From the NCBI RefSeq assembly GCF_032460525.1, contig NZ_CP135963.1:2666001-2730000 (forward strand): DNA of 64,000 nt, read 5' to 3'. This document shows, piece after piece, positions 28,560 to 40,165 of the stretch. Both the position numbers and the translations under genes were made by a program. Each line of letters starts with the position of its first letter. Positions within the stretch are counted from its first letter, which is position 1. The notes under the pieces are model-generated. The model worked only from the letters and a program-made list of their open reading frames with translations. It was not told the DNA's origin and made no database searches. This DNA is from Geodermatophilus sp. DSM 44513 (lineage in GTDB: Bacteria; Actinomycetota; Actinomycetes; Mycobacteriales; Geodermatophilaceae).

Positions 28560-30335
28560 TCAGCGGACCCCGGCGGTCGCCAGGTCGTAGCCGGTGTAGG
28601 GACCCATCACCACGCCGTTGCGCAGCCGCTGGCCGGCCAGCAGCTGCACCCGGGACTCCGCCAGCGGCACGTAGGCCCCCGTCGCCGTGGCCGCCGTCGC
28701 CACCTCGCGCCAGGCGGTGCGGGCGGCCTCGGGGTCCGGCGCCGTGCGGGCGGCGTCGATCAGCGCGTCGACGGCGGGGTCGGCCAGCCGCGCGAAGTTG
28801 GTGTTGCCCACGGCGCTGATCGACCGGCCGTCGACCAGTGGCACGAGGAAGGAGCCGGGCGTGGGGACGTCGGCGGTCCAGCTGGCCAGCACCATGCCGA
28901 TCCCGTTGTCCCGGACGCGGTCGGGGTTGCCGACCTCGGTGGCGTAGAAGCTGGCCGCGTCCAGGGGACGCACCTCCACCTCGACGCCGACGGCCGCCAG
29001 CTGCCCGGCGACCCGCTCGGCGACGGCCACGCTGTTCGGCCCGTCCGCGGTGGCCAGCACGGTGCGGAAGCCCTCCGGCCGCCCGCACGCGGCCAGCGCC
29101 GCCTCGGCCGCGGCCACGTCCGGGCCCGGGTCCGCCCCGTCCGGCCCGCCCTCGACGCCCTGCGGCCACAGCCGGGCGGTGGGCACGGCCTCGGTGGGGC
29201 CACCCAGCGCCTCCTGCACGGCGGCCCGGTCCACGGCCGCGGCGACCGCCGCCCGGCAGGACGCGTCGTCGAACGGGGCGACGTCGGTGGGCAGCGCGAG
29301 CAGCCGGACGACGGAGCCGGCGACCTCGTCGACCCGGTCGGTCAGCGGCACCTCCGCGCCGCCGTCCTGCCCGAGCCGGGCCGTCGTCGGCGCCTGGATG
29401 CCGGTGCCGGAGACGTCGACGTCGGCGGACCCGGCCAGCAGCGCCTGGTCGCGCTGCAGCCCGGTCAGCCCGGTGCGGACCACGACCCGGTCGGGCAGCG
29501 CGGTCCGGACGCCGTCGGTGGCCGGGTCCCACTGCGGGTTGCGCTCCAGCACGATGCCGGTGACGTCGTCCCGGGTGGCGACCGCGTAGGGACCGGAGGA
29601 CACCGGGTCCAGGCCGTAGTCGGCACCGGTGTCCAGGTCGATCGGGACCGGGCCGCTGGAGGGCAGCGCCATGACGTAGGGGAAGTCCGGCTGCGGCGAG
29701 CGCAGCCGGAAGGTGATGGTGCGGTCGTCGGGGGTGTCCACCGAGGCCAGGCCCAGCCGGCCGGGGGTCTCGTCCTGCCACGGGCCGGCGTAGGGGTCGG
29801 CCGGGTCGTCGAGCAGCTCGACGACCCGGGTGGGGCCGCCGACGACGACGTCGGAGGCGAAGGACCGCTCGATGCCGTACTTGACGTCCCGCGAGGTGAT
29901 CGGCTGCCCGGTCTCGAAGCGGACGCCCTCGCGGAGCGTGAAGGTCCAGGTGGCCCCGCCGTCGGGGGTGCTGCCCAGGTCGGTGGCGAGGTCGGGCACC
30001 AGCTCGCCGGTGCGGCCGGGCTCGGAGGAGTAGCTGACCAGCGTGCGGGTGTAGAGCCGCATGAGGTTCCACACCCCGGGCAGGTAGGAGCGCTGCGGGT
30101 CGAGGCTGTCCACCTCGCCGGTCACCACCCGCAGCGTGCCGCCGGCCGCGTCGGACGGCGCCCGGACGCCGCTGACACCGGCGTCCGGGCCGTCGCCGAC
30201 GACGGGGAGCACGGCGGCGTCCTCACCGGCGCCGGCGCAGCTGACCGCCGTCCCGACGACCAGCAGTGCGGCGGCGGCGACGGCGGCGATCCGGCCGCGC
30301 ACCCCGGCGCGGCCCCGCGGCACCGTGCTGTCCAC
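28560..30335 (-). CDS. family 5 solute-binding lipoprotein
   Basis: 591 residues. A signal peptide with basic n-region (RGRAGVRGR), hydrophobic stretch and lipobox ending at Cys33 (GTAVSC). The mature part carries the SBP_bac_5 pattern: GGTLRVVTGEVDSLDPQRSY, NLMRLYTRTLVSY, WTFTLREGVRFETGQPITSRDVKYGIERSF and a later WREVATAATATGAYVPLAES. These proteins bind peptides, nickel or other small ligands for ABC importers, but no permease or ATPase genes lie beside it, so it is an orphan here. GTG 30335 chosen. Confidence 0.87.
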   Translation of the reverse strand: MDSTVPRGRAGVRGRIAAVAAAALLVVGTAVSCAGAGEDAAVLPVVGDGPDAGVSGVRAPSDAAGGTLRVVTGEVDSLDPQRSYLPGVWNLMRLYTRTLVSYSSEPGRTGELVPDLATDLGSTPDGGATWTFTLREGVRFETGQPITSRDVKYGIERSFASDVVVGGPTRVVELLDDPADPYAGPWQDETPGRLGLASVDTPDDRTITFRLRSPQPDFPYVMALPSSGPVPIDLDTGADYGLDPVSSGPYAVATRDDVTGIVLERNPQWDPATDGVRTALPDRVVVRTGLTGLQRDQALLAGSADVDVSGTGIQAPTTARLGQDGGAEVPLTDRVDEVAGSVVRLLALPTDVAPFDDASCRAAVAAAVDRAAVQEALGGPTEAVPTARLWPQGVEGGPDGADPGPDVAAAEAALAACGRPEGFRTVLATADGPNSVAVAERVAGQLAAVGVEVEVRPLDAASFYATEVGNPDRVRDNGIGMVLASWTADVPTPGSFLVPLVDGRSISAVGNTNFARLADPAVDALIDAARTAPDPEAARTAWREVATAATATGAYVPLAESRVQLLAGQRLRNGVVMGPYTGYDLATAGVR

Positions 30336-30365
30336 CCCACCCGCTCCCCGCCGCCCCCGCGGCGG

Positions 30366-31193
30366 TCAGCCGACGTCGGCGGCTGTCCGACAGATCTGCG
30401 TGAACTCGTCGGCGTCCAGGCTGGCGCCGCCGACGAGGGCACCGTCGACGTCCGGCCCGGCCAGGATCCCGGCCGTGTTGGCGGCCTTCACCGACCCGCC
30501 GTAGAGGATACGGACGATCCCGGCCGTCTCCGCGCCGAAACGCTCGGCGAGCCGTGACCGCAGGGCACCGCACACCTCCTGCGCGTCCTCGGGGGTGGCC
30601 ACCTCGCCGGTGCCGATCGCCCACACCGGCTCGTAGGCGATGACGAGCCCAGTCCCCCCACCGGGCTCGGTCAGCTGCTCGGCGGTCAGCCCCTCCAGGG
30701 CGGCGTCCAGCTGCGCGGTGCAGTACGCGACGTGCTGCCCGGCCCGGCGGACCTCCAGCCCCTCCCCCACGCACAGGATGGGCACCAGGCCGTGCCGCAG
30801 GCAGCTGCGCACCTTGCCGGCCACCACCGCGTCGTCCTCGGCGTGCAGCGCCCGCCGCTCGGAGTGCCCGACGACGGCGTAGCGGCAGGCCAGCGCCGCG
30901 AGCATCGCGCCGCTGACCTCCCCGGTGTAGGCGCCGGAGTCCTCGACCGAGACGTCCTGCGCGCCGTAGCCGACCTCCAGCTTGTCGCCGGCCACCAGCG
31001 TCTGCACGCTGCGCAGCGCGGTGAACGGCGGCAGGACGACCACCTCGGCCGCCTCCAGCTCGGGCTCCCGGAGGCTGAAGGCGAGCTTCTGCACCATGCC
31101 GATCGCCTCGAGGTGGGTGAGGTTCATCTTCCAGTTGCCCGCGATCAGCGGACGGCGTCCCTCCCGGCGGACCGGGGTGCCCCTGCGTGCCAC
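30366..31193 (-). CDS. tpiA: triosephosphate isomerase
   Basis: 275 residues. Lys22 in AGNWKMN, catalytic His110 in VVGHSERR, catalytic Glu188 in [11 protein letters not shown], and [13 protein letters not shown] phosphate loop. It interconverts DHAP and glyceraldehyde-3-phosphate. GTG 31193 lies one base after the pgk stop, so the two are coupled. The N-terminal ~13 residues ([13 protein letters not shown]) are a basic extension. Confidence 0.95.
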   Translation of the reverse strand: MARRGTPVRREGRRPLIAGNWKMNLTHLEAIGMVQKLAFSLREPELEAAEVVVLPPFTALRSVQTLVAGDKLEVGYGAQDVSVEDSGAYTGEVSGAMLAALACRYAVVGHSERRALHAEDDAVVAGKVRSCLRHGLVPILCVGEGLEVRRAGQHVAYCTAQLDAALEGLTAEQLTEPGGGTGLVIAYEPVWAIGTGEVATPEDAQEVCGALRSRLAERFGAETAGIVRILYGGSVKAANTAGILAGPDVDGALVGGASLDADEFTQICRTAADVG

Positions 31194-31194
31194 G

Positions 31195-32412
31195 TCAGTC
31201 TCCTCGGTCCGTCGTCGCTCGGTCGGCCAGCACCGCGAGGCCGGGCAGCTCCCGGCCCTCGAGGTACTCCAGCGACGCGCCGCCGCCGGTGCTGATGTGG
31301 CCGTAGGCGGACTCGTCGAGACCCAGCTGGCGCACCGCGGCCGCGGAGTCCCCACCGCCGACGACGGACAGCCCGTCGACCGCGGCCACCGCCGCGGCCA
31401 CCCCGCGGGTGCCGGCCTGGAACGGGGCGAGCTCGAAGACGCCCATCGGGCCGTTCCAGAACACGGTGCGGGCCCCGCCGAGCTCGCGGCCGAAGGCCTC
31501 CACCGTGCGCGGGCCGACGTCGAGGCCCATCTGGCCGTCGGGGATGGCGTCGACCGCGACCGTCGTCGTCGGCGCCTGTGCGCTGAACTCCGGCGCGCAC
31601 ACGACGTCCAGCGGCAGCACGATCCGGTCGCCGGCGTCGGCGAGCAGGCGGCGGCAGGTGTCCACCTGGTCGGCCTCCAGCAGCGACGTCCCGACGCCGT
31701 GGCCCTGGGCGGCCAGGAAGGTGAAGCACATCCCGCCGCCGACCAGCAGCCGGTCGACCTTGGGCAGCAGCGCCTCGATCACGGCCAGCTTGTCGCTGAC
31801 CTTCGACCCGCCCAGCACCACGACGTAGGGCCGCTCGGGGTCGGTGGTGAGCCGGGTGAGCACGTCCAGTTCCTGGGCGACCAGCCGGCCGGCGACGTGC
31901 GGCAGCCGCAGCGCCACGTCGTACACCGAGGCGTGCCTCCGGTGCACCGCACCGAAGGCGTCGTCGACGAAGGCGTCGGCCAGCGCGGCCAGCCGGTCGG
32001 CCAGCGCGCCCCGCTCGGCGTCGTCCTCGGCCGTCTCGGCGGCCTCGAAGCGGACGTTCTCCAGCAGCAGGACGTCGCCGTCGCCGAGCCGGCCGGCCCG
32101 GGCCCGCGCGTCCTCGCCGGCGACGTCCGCCGCCAGGGGCACGTCGACGCCGAGCAGCTCGGCGAGCCGCGCGGCGACCGGGGCGAGGGAGAACTGCGGG
32201 TCCGGGGCGCCCTTGGGCCGGCCGAGGTGGGCGGCGACCACGACGCGGGCCCCGGCGTCGCGCAGCGCCTGCAGGGTGGGCAGGCTGGCGCGGATCCGGC
32301 CGTCGTCGGTGATCTCCCGGGTGGCCTTGTCCAGCGGGACGTTCAGGTCGGCGCGCAGGAGCACGCGCCGGCCCGAGACGCCCTCGGCGAGCAGGTCGTC
32401 GAGGGTGCGCAT
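31195..32412 (-). CDS. pgk: phosphoglycerate kinase
   Basis: 405 residues. [13 protein letters not shown] at the N-terminus, HLGRPKG with the 3-phosphoglycerate-binding His/Arg, [32 protein letters not shown], and [13 protein letters not shown] nucleotide loop near the C-terminus. It sits in tight order gap-pgk-tpiA, with gaps of 7 nt and 1 nt. Confidence 0.95.
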   Translation of the reverse strand: MRTLDDLLAEGVSGRRVLLRADLNVPLDKATREITDDGRIRASLPTLQALRDAGARVVVAAHLGRPKGAPDPQFSLAPVAARLAELLGVDVPLAADVAGEDARARAGRLGDGDVLLLENVRFEAAETAEDDAERGALADRLAALADAFVDDAFGAVHRRHASVYDVALRLPHVAGRLVAQELDVLTRLTTDPERPYVVVLGGSKVSDKLAVIEALLPKVDRLLVGGGMCFTFLAAQGHGVGTSLLEADQVDTCRRLLADAGDRIVLPLDVVCAPEFSAQAPTTTVAVDAIPDGQMGLDVGPRTVEAFGRELGGARTVFWNGPMGVFELAPFQAGTRGVAAAVAAVDGLSVVGGGDSAAAVRQLGLDESAYGHISTGGGASLEYLEGRELPGLAVLADRATTDRGD

Positions 32413-32419
32413 CCCGGGG

Positions 32420-33427
<1,008 letters not shown>

Positions 33428-33550
33428 GCAGACCTCCCATGATCACGGCGACGTCGTCGCTCGGGGGCCGCGCGCGGCGCGCGGCCTCGCTCCCCGCCGA
33501 CCCTATCGGTCACGGCCGCGCACGGCTCCCGGACGTCGGGCCCGGTCACG

Positions 33551-33660
33551 TGCTGGAACGGCCACCTCGCACGGGCCCGCGCCGAACGTGGTGACGTGTT
33601 GGAACGGCCACCACGCAGGGGCCCGCGACGAGCGTGCGAGGCGCGGGGGGCGAGGTGGCC
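33551..33660 (-). repeat. gene-end palindromic element, partly duplicated (copies F/G)
   Basis: A truncated copy (33551-33590) precedes a full copy (33597-33660). The 3' arm GCGAGGTGGCC (33650-33660) is perfectly complementary to the arm of the truncated copy, GGCCACCTCGC (33560-33570), but mismatched to the adjacent arm GGCCACCACGC (33606-33616). The constant core CGAGCGTGCGAG is present. Read on the minus strand the element begins 2 nt after the whiA stop (33663-33665). Confidence 0.75.
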
Positions 33661-33662
33661 CT

Positions 33663-34655
33663 TCAGGTGAGCATGTCGTCGGTGACCACGGACTCGGTGT
33701 CCGGGACGCCGAGGTCCTTGGCGCGCTTGTCGGCCATGGCCAGCAGCCGGCGGATCCGGCCGGCGACGGCGTCCTTGGTCATCGGCGGGTCCGCGCGCTG
33801 GCCGAGCTCCTCCAGCGACGCCTGCCCGTGCTCCAGCCGCAGCCGGCCGGCGATCAGCAGGTGCTCCGGGGCGTCGCCGTCGAGGATCTCCATGGCCCGC
33901 TCCACGCGGGCGCTGGCGGCCACCGCGGCGCGCGCCGAGCGGCGCAGGTTGGCGTCGTCGAAGTTGGCCAGCCGGTTGGCGGTGGCGCGGACCTCGCGGC
34001 GCATCCGCCGCTCCTCCCAGGCCATCACCGCGTCGTGGGCACCCATCCGGGTGAGCAGCGCGCTGATGGCGTCGCCGTCGCGCACCACCACCCGGTCGGC
34101 GCCGCGCACCTCGCGGGCCTTGGCCGCGATGCCGAGCCGGCGGGCCGCGCCGACCAGCGCCATCGCGGCCTCCGGGCCGGGGCAGGTCACCTCCAGGGAG
34201 GAGGAGCGGCCGGGCTCGGTCAGCGAGCCGTGCGCCAGGAAGGCGCCGCGCCAGGCTGCCTCGGCGTCGTTGATGCCGCCGCTGACCACCGACGGCGGCA
34301 GCCCGCGCACCGGCCGGCCGCGCTGGTCGACCAGCCCGGTCTGGCGGGCCAGGCCCTCGCCGTGCTTGGCGATGCGGACCAGGTAGCGCACGCCGCGGCG
34401 GATGTTGCCGCCGGCCAGCACGCTCACGCCGCTGGTGTAGCCGTACACCTCGCTGATGTCGCGCCGCAGCCGGCGGGCCACCGAGCCGGTGTCCAGCTCG
34501 GCCTCGATGACCACCCGCCCGCCGACGATGTGCAGGCCGCCGCTGAACCGCAGCAGCGCGGTGACCTCCGCCTTGCGCTCGGAGGTCTTGCTGCACTCCA
34601 CCCGCGACAGCTCGTCCTTGACCATGGCCGTCATCGCCATGCCGTCCACCCCCAC
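33663..34655 (-). CDS. whiA: WhiA developmental regulator
   Basis: 330 residues. N-terminal LAGLIDADG-homing-endonuclease-like halves ([49 protein letters not shown]) and a C-terminal HTH with [37 protein letters not shown]. In actinobacteria WhiA controls sporulation or division genes. The GTG at 34655 has GGGGGA in front; the ATG at 34640 ([10 protein letters not shown]) matches usual WhiA starts better, so either is possible. Confidence 0.95.
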   Translation of the reverse strand: MGVDGMAMTAMVKDELSRVECSKTSERKAEVTALLRFSGGLHIVGGRVVIEAELDTGSVARRLRRDISEVYGYTSGVSVLAGGNIRRGVRYLVRIAKHGEGLARQTGLVDQRGRPVRGLPPSVVSGGINDAEAAWRGAFLAHGSLTEPGRSSSLEVTCPGPEAAMALVGAARRLGIAAKAREVRGADRVVVRDGDAISALLTRMGAHDAVMAWEERRMRREVRATANRLANFDDANLRRSARAAVAASARVERAMEILDGDAPEHLLIAGRLRLEHGQASLEELGQRADPPMTKDAVAGRIRRLLAMADKRAKDLGVPDTESVVTDDMLT

Positions 34656-34667
34656 GTTCCCCCGGGC

Positions 34668-35750
34668 TCAGCAAGCCCCATGTGCGGTGTTCCCTTCGTC
34701 GCGCCTGCGTTGCGCATCCGGTACGAGACGTTGCGGTACCCGTTCCGCGCCCGTCATGCCCCGTGCCGTGCCGAGCGCCTCCTGCAGGGCGGCGGCCAGG
34801 CGGGCCGGGTCGTGCCGTGGCGCGCCGCCGTCCTCGGCGACCGGGGCCAGCACGAGCTCGGCACCGCACTCCCGTACCGCTGACAGGAGACCACAGCGGT
34901 CAACCACCGATCCTGCATCCGCGATCACCGTGTGCAACGCCACTCCACCGAGGTGGCTCTGCAGCACGGTCAGGTGCTCCTCCGGGGAGAAGCCGTCGGT
35001 CTCCCCCGGTTGCGGCTCGAGGTTGAGCACGACGACCACCCGGGCGCTGCTGGCCTCCAGCGCGGCCCGCAGCCGGGGTACGAGCAGGTGCGGCAGCACC
35101 GAGGTGTACCAGGAGCCCGGGCCGAGGGAGACGACGTCGGCGGCTGCGATCGCGTCGAGCACGGCGGGGTGCACCGGCGGGTCGTCCGGGGACACCAGGA
35201 TGTCGCGCACCCGGCCGGGGGTCGCGGCGATCGCCACCTGACCGCGGATCCTGCGGGTGCGCGCCGGGTCGTCGGGGTCGGTGCTCTCCACCGTGGCCAC
35301 CAGGTCCAGGGGGACGTCGGCCATCGGCAGCACCCGCCCGCGGGCGCCCAGCAGCCGGCACAGGTCGTCCAGCGCGCGCACGCAGTCGCCCCCGTGCAGC
35401 TCGGTGAGACCGGTGAGCACCAGGTTGCCCACCGGGTGGCCGGCGAGCACCCCGCTGCCGCCCAGCCGGTGCTGCAGCAGGGCGGCCATCTGCCGGGTGT
35501 CCGTGGCGTCGCCGGCCAGCGCGCTGAGCGCCATCCGCAGGTCACCCGGCGGCAGGACCGGCATCTCCCGGCGGATCCGCCCGGAGGACCCGCCGTCGTC
35601 GGCCACGGTGACCACCGCGGTCAGGTCCGGCGTGATCCGGCGCCAGGCGCCCAGCGCGGCGGCCAGCCCGTGGCCGCCGCCGAAGGCGACGACGCGCGGC
35701 GGCCGGGCTCCGTTCGCCCCGGCGGCAGGGACGGGTGCGGGTGCGCCCAC
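34668..35750 (-). CDS. yvcK: YvcK/CofD-like gluconeogenesis factor
   Basis: 360 residues. VVAFGGGHGLAAALGAWRR at the N-terminus, VVTVADDGGSSGRIRREMPVLPPGDLR with the family's DDGGS signature, GHPVGNLVL, and SLGPGSWYTSVLPHLLV. The protein binds UDP-sugars and affects cell-wall and central metabolism in relatives. GTG 35750 shares one base with the rapZ stop (TAGTG), so coupling is likely. The C-terminal ~20 residues are charged and variable. Confidence 0.92.
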   Translation of the reverse strand: MGAPAPVPAAGANGARPPRVVAFGGGHGLAAALGAWRRITPDLTAVVTVADDGGSSGRIRREMPVLPPGDLRMALSALAGDATDTRQMAALLQHRLGGSGVLAGHPVGNLVLTGLTELHGGDCVRALDDLCRLLGARGRVLPMADVPLDLVATVESTDPDDPARTRRIRGQVAIAATPGRVRDILVSPDDPPVHPAVLDAIAAADVVSLGPGSWYTSVLPHLLVPRLRAALEASSARVVVVLNLEPQPGETDGFSPEEHLTVLQSHLGGVALHTVIADAGSVVDRCGLLSAVRECGAELVLAPVAEDGGAPRHDPARLAAALQEALGTARGMTGAERVPQRLVPDAQRRRDEGNTAHGAC

Positions 35751-36715
35751 TACTCGCGGCCCAGGTCGCGGTGCTGCACGGTGGCGTCGACGCCGTCGGC
35801 GCACAGCCGGCGGGCGAACTCCTCGGCGATGGCCACGCTGCGGTGCTTGCCGCCGGTGCAGCCCACGGCGAGGGTCAGGTAGCGCTTGCCCTCGCGCCGG
35901 TAACCGGGGATGAGCAGCCGCAGCACGTCGGTGTAGCGGTCCAGGAACGGCCGGGCGTCGTCCTGGCCGAGGACGTAGTCGCGCACGTCCGGGTCCTGCC
36001 CGGAGTGGGGGCGCAGTTCGGGCAGCCAGTGCGGGTTGGGCAGGAAGCGGGCGTCGACGACCAGGTCGGCGTCCAGCGGCAGGCCGTACTTGAAGCCGAA
36101 GCTGAGCACCGTGGCGGTCAGCGGCGGGGTCCGGCCCTCGCGGGCGAAGGCGTTCTCCAGCGTGGCCCGCAGCTGGTGGACGTTGAGGTCGCTGGTGTCC
36201 ACCCACAGGTCGGCGTCGCCGGCGATGCCGGTCAGCAGCGCCCGCTCGGCGGTGATGCCGTCGGTGAGCGTGCCGCCGTCCTGCAGGGGGTGCTCGCGGC
36301 GGTTGGACTCGTAGCGGCGGACCAGCACCTCGTCGCGGGCGTGCACGTAGACCACCCGGGGGCGGTGGCCGGCCTCGGCCAGCACCCGGATGGCCTCCTG
36401 CAGGTCGCTGGAGAACGCCCGGCTGCGCACGTCGACGACGGCGGCGAACCGGCGCACGTCCCCCCGCGCGCCCAGCTCGACCATCGGCAGCAGCAGCGCC
36501 GGCGGCAGGTTGTCGACGACGTACCAGCCCAGGTCCTCCATCACCCGCCCGGCGGTGTTCTTGCCGGCGCCGGACAGCCCGGTGACCACCACGACGTCCA
36601 GCGGCGCGGTCTCGGTGCCGGACGGGTCCAGCGGCGGCGGGGCGTCGCCGTGCGGGTGACCCGGCGCGCCGGGGGGCGTGTCCAGGTGTGCGGTGTCGGG
36701 GGCCTGCTCGCTCAC
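35750..36715 (-). CDS. rapZ: RapZ/YvcJ nucleotide-binding protein
   Basis: 321 residues. After a ~38-residue Pro-rich N-terminal extension comes Walker A GLSGAGKN (46-53) followed by TAGRVMEDLGWYVVDNLPP. The C-terminal domain has LSFGFKYGLPLDADLVVDARFLPNPHW and VGCTGGKHRSVAIAEEFAR, the regulatory RNA/metabolite-binding part. The Walker A ends KNT rather than KST; this family is variable there. The uvrC-rapZ-yvcK-whiA order is conserved in Gram-positives. Confidence 0.92.
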   Translation of the reverse strand: MSEQAPDTAHLDTPPGAPGHPHGDAPPPLDPSGTETAPLDVVVVTGLSGAGKNTAGRVMEDLGWYVVDNLPPALLLPMVELGARGDVRRFAAVVDVRSRAFSSDLQEAIRVLAEAGHRPRVVYVHARDEVLVRRYESNRREHPLQDGGTLTDGITAERALLTGIAGDADLWVDTSDLNVHQLRATLENAFAREGRTPPLTATVLSFGFKYGLPLDADLVVDARFLPNPHWLPELRPHSGQDPDVRDYVLGQDDARPFLDRYTDVLRLLIPGYRREGKRYLTLAVGCTGGKHRSVAIAEEFARRLCADGVDATVQHRDLGRE

Positions 36716-36767
36716 GATGCTCCCCGTTCGCTCCCGGCCGGCGCAGCCGGCGAGGTCACGGAGCCGC

Positions 36768-38822
36768 TCACGACGCCACCCGGCCGACCTCGGCGGTCGC
36801 GCCCGTCCCGCTGCGCGGGGTGCCGCGCTCGGCCGGGCCGGCGGGCGCCGTCGTCGTCCCGACGGCGTCCTCCCCCGCTGCCACGCCGTCGGCCGGGCCG
36901 GCCGGTCCCGCCTCCGGCTGGGCGACGGCGGCCAGCACCGCCTCCGCCGTCCGGCGGCCGATGCCGGGGACGGCGGTCAGCTCCTCGACGGTCGCGGCCC
37001 GCAGCCGCTTGAGGGACCCGAACTCCTTCATCAGCGCCTTCCGCCGCGTCTCCCCGAGGCCGGGGACGTCGTCCAACAGGGAGACCAGCATGCTCGTGGA
37101 GCGCTTCTGCCGGTGGTAGGTGATCGCGAACCGGTGGGCCTCGTCCCGGATCCGCTGCAGCAGGTACAGCGCCTCGGAGGTGCGCGGCAGCACGACCGGG
37201 TCGCTCTCGCCGGGCAGCCACACCTCCTCCATCCGCTTGGCCAGCCCGCACACGGCGACGTCGACGACGCCCAGCTCGTCCAGCGACCGCGCGGCGGCGG
37301 CGACCTGCGGGGCGCCGCCGTCGACCACCAGCAGGTTGGGCGGGTAGGCGAACCGGCGCGGCCGGCCCTCCTCGGCCGCGACCCCCTGCTCGTCCCGGCG
37401 GTCGGCCTCCTCCTTGAGGTGGCGGGCGAACCGGCGGCGCACCACCTCCGCCATCGCCGCGGTGTCGTCGGTGCCGTGCTGCACGGAGAACCGGCGGTAG
37501 TCCGACCGCTTGGCCAGCCCGTCCTCGAACACGACCATGCTGGCCACCACGTTGGTCTGCTGCACGTGCGAGACGTCGATGCACTCGATGCGCAGCGGCG
37601 CGTCGGGCAGCTCGAGGGCCTCCTGCAGCTCGGCCAGCGCCAGGGACCGGGCGGTGAGGTCGCTGGACCGCTTGACCCGGTGCCGGGCGAAGGCCTCCTT
37701 GGCGTTGCGCTCGACGGTCTCCATGAGCGCGCGCTTGTCGCCGCGCTGGGGCACCCGCAGGCTCACCCGGCTGCCGCGCAGCTCGGTGAGCAGCTCCTCG
37801 TAGACGTCGGCGTCGTCGGGCAGCTCGGGGACGAGCACCTCGCGGGGCACCGCCTCCCCGGCCTCGCCGACGCCGGTGGCCTCGTCGACGCCGCCGTAGA
37901 CCTGGAGCAGGAACTGCTCGACGAGCTCGCCGGTGCTGACCTCCTCGACCTTGTCCACGATCCAGCCGCGCTGCCCGCGCACCCGCCCGCCGCGGACGTG
38001 GAAGACCTGCACGGAGGCCTCCAGCTCGTCCTGCGCGAAGGCGACGACGTCGGCGTCGGTGCCGTCGCCGAGGACGACGGCCTGCTTCTCCAGCGCCCGC
38101 CGCAGCGCGCCGAGGTCGTCGCGCAGCCGGGCGGCCCGCTCGTACTCCATCGCCTCGGCGGCCCGCGCCATCTCCCGCTCCAGCCGGCGCACCATCTGCT
38201 CGGTGCGCCCGGCCATGAAGTCGCAGAAGCCGTCGACGATCTCCCGGTGCTCCTCGGCGGAGACCCGGCCGACGCAGGGGGCGGCGCACTTGCCGATGTA
38301 GCCGAGCAGGCAGGGCCGGCCGATCTGCCCGGCGCGCTTGAAGACGCCGGTGGAGCAGGTGCGGGCCGGGAAGACGCGGGTGAGGGTGTCCAGCGTCTCG
38401 CGGATGGCCCAGGCGTGCGCGTAGGGGCCGAAGTAGCGGACGCCCTTCTTCTTCGGCCCGCGCATCACCTGCAGCCGCGGGTACTCCTCGTTCAGCGTGA
38501 CGGCCAGCGAGGGGTAGCTCTTGTCGTCCCGGTAGCGGACGTTGAACCGCGGGTCGTACTCCTTGATCCAGTTGTACTCGAGCTGGAGGGCCTCGACCTC
38601 GGTGCCGACGACGGTCCACTCGACGCTGGCCGCCGTCGTCACCATCTGCCGGGTCCGCGGGTGCAGGCCCGCGACGTCGGCGAAGTAGCTGTTCAGCCGC
38701 TGCCGGAGGCTCTTGGCCTTGCCGACGTAGACGACCCGGCCGTTGGGGTCGCGGAAGCGGTACACCCCCGGGGACTCCGGGATGCTGCCGACCGCGGGGC
38801 GGTAGGTGGACGGGTCGGGCAC
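36768..38822 (-). CDS. uvrC: excinuclease ABC subunit C
   Basis: 684 residues. N-terminal GIY-YIG nuclease ([26 protein letters not shown]), Cys-containing central region, UvrB-binding UVR helix ([22 protein letters not shown]), RNase H-like domain with [24 protein letters not shown], and a C-terminal tandem HhH ([32 protein letters not shown]) followed by a low-complexity tail. It makes both incisions in nucleotide excision repair. GTG 38822 follows a -10-like box by 7 nt, suggesting a leaderless mRNA. Confidence 0.95.
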   Translation of the reverse strand: MPDPSTYRPAVGSIPESPGVYRFRDPNGRVVYVGKAKSLRQRLNSYFADVAGLHPRTRQMVTTAASVEWTVVGTEVEALQLEYNWIKEYDPRFNVRYRDDKSYPSLAVTLNEEYPRLQVMRGPKKKGVRYFGPYAHAWAIRETLDTLTRVFPARTCSTGVFKRAGQIGRPCLLGYIGKCAAPCVGRVSAEEHREIVDGFCDFMAGRTEQMVRRLEREMARAAEAMEYERAARLRDDLGALRRALEKQAVVLGDGTDADVVAFAQDELEASVQVFHVRGGRVRGQRGWIVDKVEEVSTGELVEQFLLQVYGGVDEATGVGEAGEAVPREVLVPELPDDADVYEELLTELRGSRVSLRVPQRGDKRALMETVERNAKEAFARHRVKRSSDLTARSLALAELQEALELPDAPLRIECIDVSHVQQTNVVASMVVFEDGLAKRSDYRRFSVQHGTDDTAAMAEVVRRRFARHLKEEADRRDEQGVAAEEGRPRRFAYPPNLLVVDGGAPQVAAAARSLDELGVVDVAVCGLAKRMEEVWLPGESDPVVLPRTSEALYLLQRIRDEAHRFAITYHRQKRSTSMLVSLLDDVPGLGETRRKALMKEFGSLKRLRAATVEELTAVPGIGRRTAEAVLAAVAQPEAGPAGPADGVAAGEDAVGTTTAPAGPAERGTPRSGTGATAEVGRVAS

Positions 38823-38829
38823 GTGCCCC

Positions 38830-38835
38830 AGGTTA
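38830..38835 (-). promoter_or_regulatory. -10 box, leaderless uvrC transcript
   Basis: TAACCT ends 7 nt before the uvrC GTG, with no Shine-Dalgarno between. It lies in the 63-nt gap after the reductase gene. No LexA-like box seen. Confidence 0.4.
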
Positions 38836-38885
38836 GGTGCGGGGAGCGACGGTCCGCCGCCGGGATGACACCGGTGTGCTTCGGG

Positions 38886-40118
38886 CTACCCCTGCTCGGC
38901 GACCTCGTAGGTGTGCCCGGCGGCGCGCAGCCGGTCGGCCAGCACGGCGCCGAGCGCGGTGGCCGGGGTGAGCGAGCCGGCCCGCGCGGGCAGCCGGTCG
39001 CCGTCGACGGCCAGCGCGAGGGCCGTCTCGCCGATCATCACGGCGGTCGCCGCGTATCCGGGGTCGCCCCGGCCCGCCACGGTGGCGCGGTACCGCCGCC
39101 CGCCCTCGGTGGTCGCGTCCACCACCGAGCGGAACCAGCCGCGGGCGCGGGTCCGCTCGTCCGGGCCGGTGCCCGGCGCGGGCAGCACCCGGTCGAGCAC
39201 CGCGCGTGCCGGCGGCAGGGCCATCGCGCCGACGAAGCCGGCCAGCCCGGCGGTCAGGGCGACCGCCGCCACCGCCCCGGCCGGGCCGCGGCCGCAGCCC
39301 TGGAGCTCGCCGTAGCGCAGGCCGCGGCCGTAGGCCCAGTCCTGCAGGGCGTTGCTGCGCCGCACCACCCGGGTGTTGAACGGCGCCATGACGAACGGCG
39401 CCGTCCACCGGCCGTCGGGCGTGCGGGACGGCGGGGCGGCGTCCCGCGGCTGGGGGGTGTCCGGTTCGGCGTCGCGGTCGGGGCTGAGGGAGAACGGGTC
39501 CCCGACCAGCCGGCGGGCCGCCGGGTCGCGGCCGACCTCCTCGAACTGGGCGCGGGCGGAGTCGACGGTCCCGCCGCTGAAACCGCCGCGGGCCGTGGCG
39601 ACCAGCCGCACCTCGCCCAGCCCGCCGGCGCCGTCCGCCCGGGCCCGCTCGGCGAGCAGCAGCACGGCCAGGTCGGAGGGGACGGAGTCGTAGCCGCAGG
39701 CGTGCACGATGCGGGCGCCGGTGTCCCGGGCGACGGGGTCGGTGCGGTCGATCGCCCGGCGGACGAACAGCATTTCGCCGGTGAGGTCGGCGTAGTGGGT
39801 GCCGGCCCGGGCACAGGCCTCGACGACGGGCAGGCCGTGGCGGGCGTAGGGGCCGACGGTCGTGGCCAGCACGCGCGTCGCGCCGGCCAGCACGGCCAGC
39901 GACGCCTCGTCGGTGGCGTCCGCGGTGACCAGCGGCCAGTCGCGGGCGGCGGCCGGCAGCTCGGCGCGGGCCCGCTCCAGCCGGTCGTGGGAGCGCCCGG
40001 CCAGCGCGACCCGCAGGCCGGCGGGAGCGACCGAGGCCAGGTGGGCGGCGACCAGCCGGCCGACGAAGCCGGTGGCGCCGTAGACGACCAGGTCGTGGGT
40101 GCGTGCGGGACCGTCCAC
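38886..40118 (-). CDS. saccharopine dehydrogenase-like / trans-acting enoyl reductase family protein
   Basis: 410 residues. N-terminal Rossmann motif VVYGATGFVGRLVAAHLA, VGPYARHGLPVVEACARAGTHYADLTGEM, CGYDSVPSDLAVLLLAERA and GGFSGGTVDSA are the pattern of this family, which includes the mycobacterial trans-acting enoyl reductases for phthiocerol and glycolipid synthesis. A hydrophobic stretch near 270-295 suggests membrane association. Substrate here unknown; no lipid synthase genes are nearby. GTG 40118 is chosen from GAGG 8 nt upstream; longer frames are not protein-like. Confidence 0.85.
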   Translation of the reverse strand: MDGPARTHDLVVYGATGFVGRLVAAHLASVAPAGLRVALAGRSHDRLERARAELPAAARDWPLVTADATDEASLAVLAGATRVLATTVGPYARHGLPVVEACARAGTHYADLTGEMLFVRRAIDRTDPVARDTGARIVHACGYDSVPSDLAVLLLAERARADGAGGLGEVRLVATARGGFSGGTVDSARAQFEEVGRDPAARRLVGDPFSLSPDRDAEPDTPQPRDAAPPSRTPDGRWTAPFVMAPFNTRVVRRSNALQDWAYGRGLRYGELQGCGRGPAGAVAAVALTAGLAGFVGAMALPPARAVLDRVLPAPGTGPDERTRARGWFRSVVDATTEGGRRYRATVAGRGDPGYAATAVMIGETALALAVDGDRLPARAGSLTPATALGAVLADRLRAAGHTYEVAEQG

Positions 40119-40165
40119 CGCACCATCCTCGCCCCGGCCGGCGCCCGCCGCCCGTCCCGCGCGGG

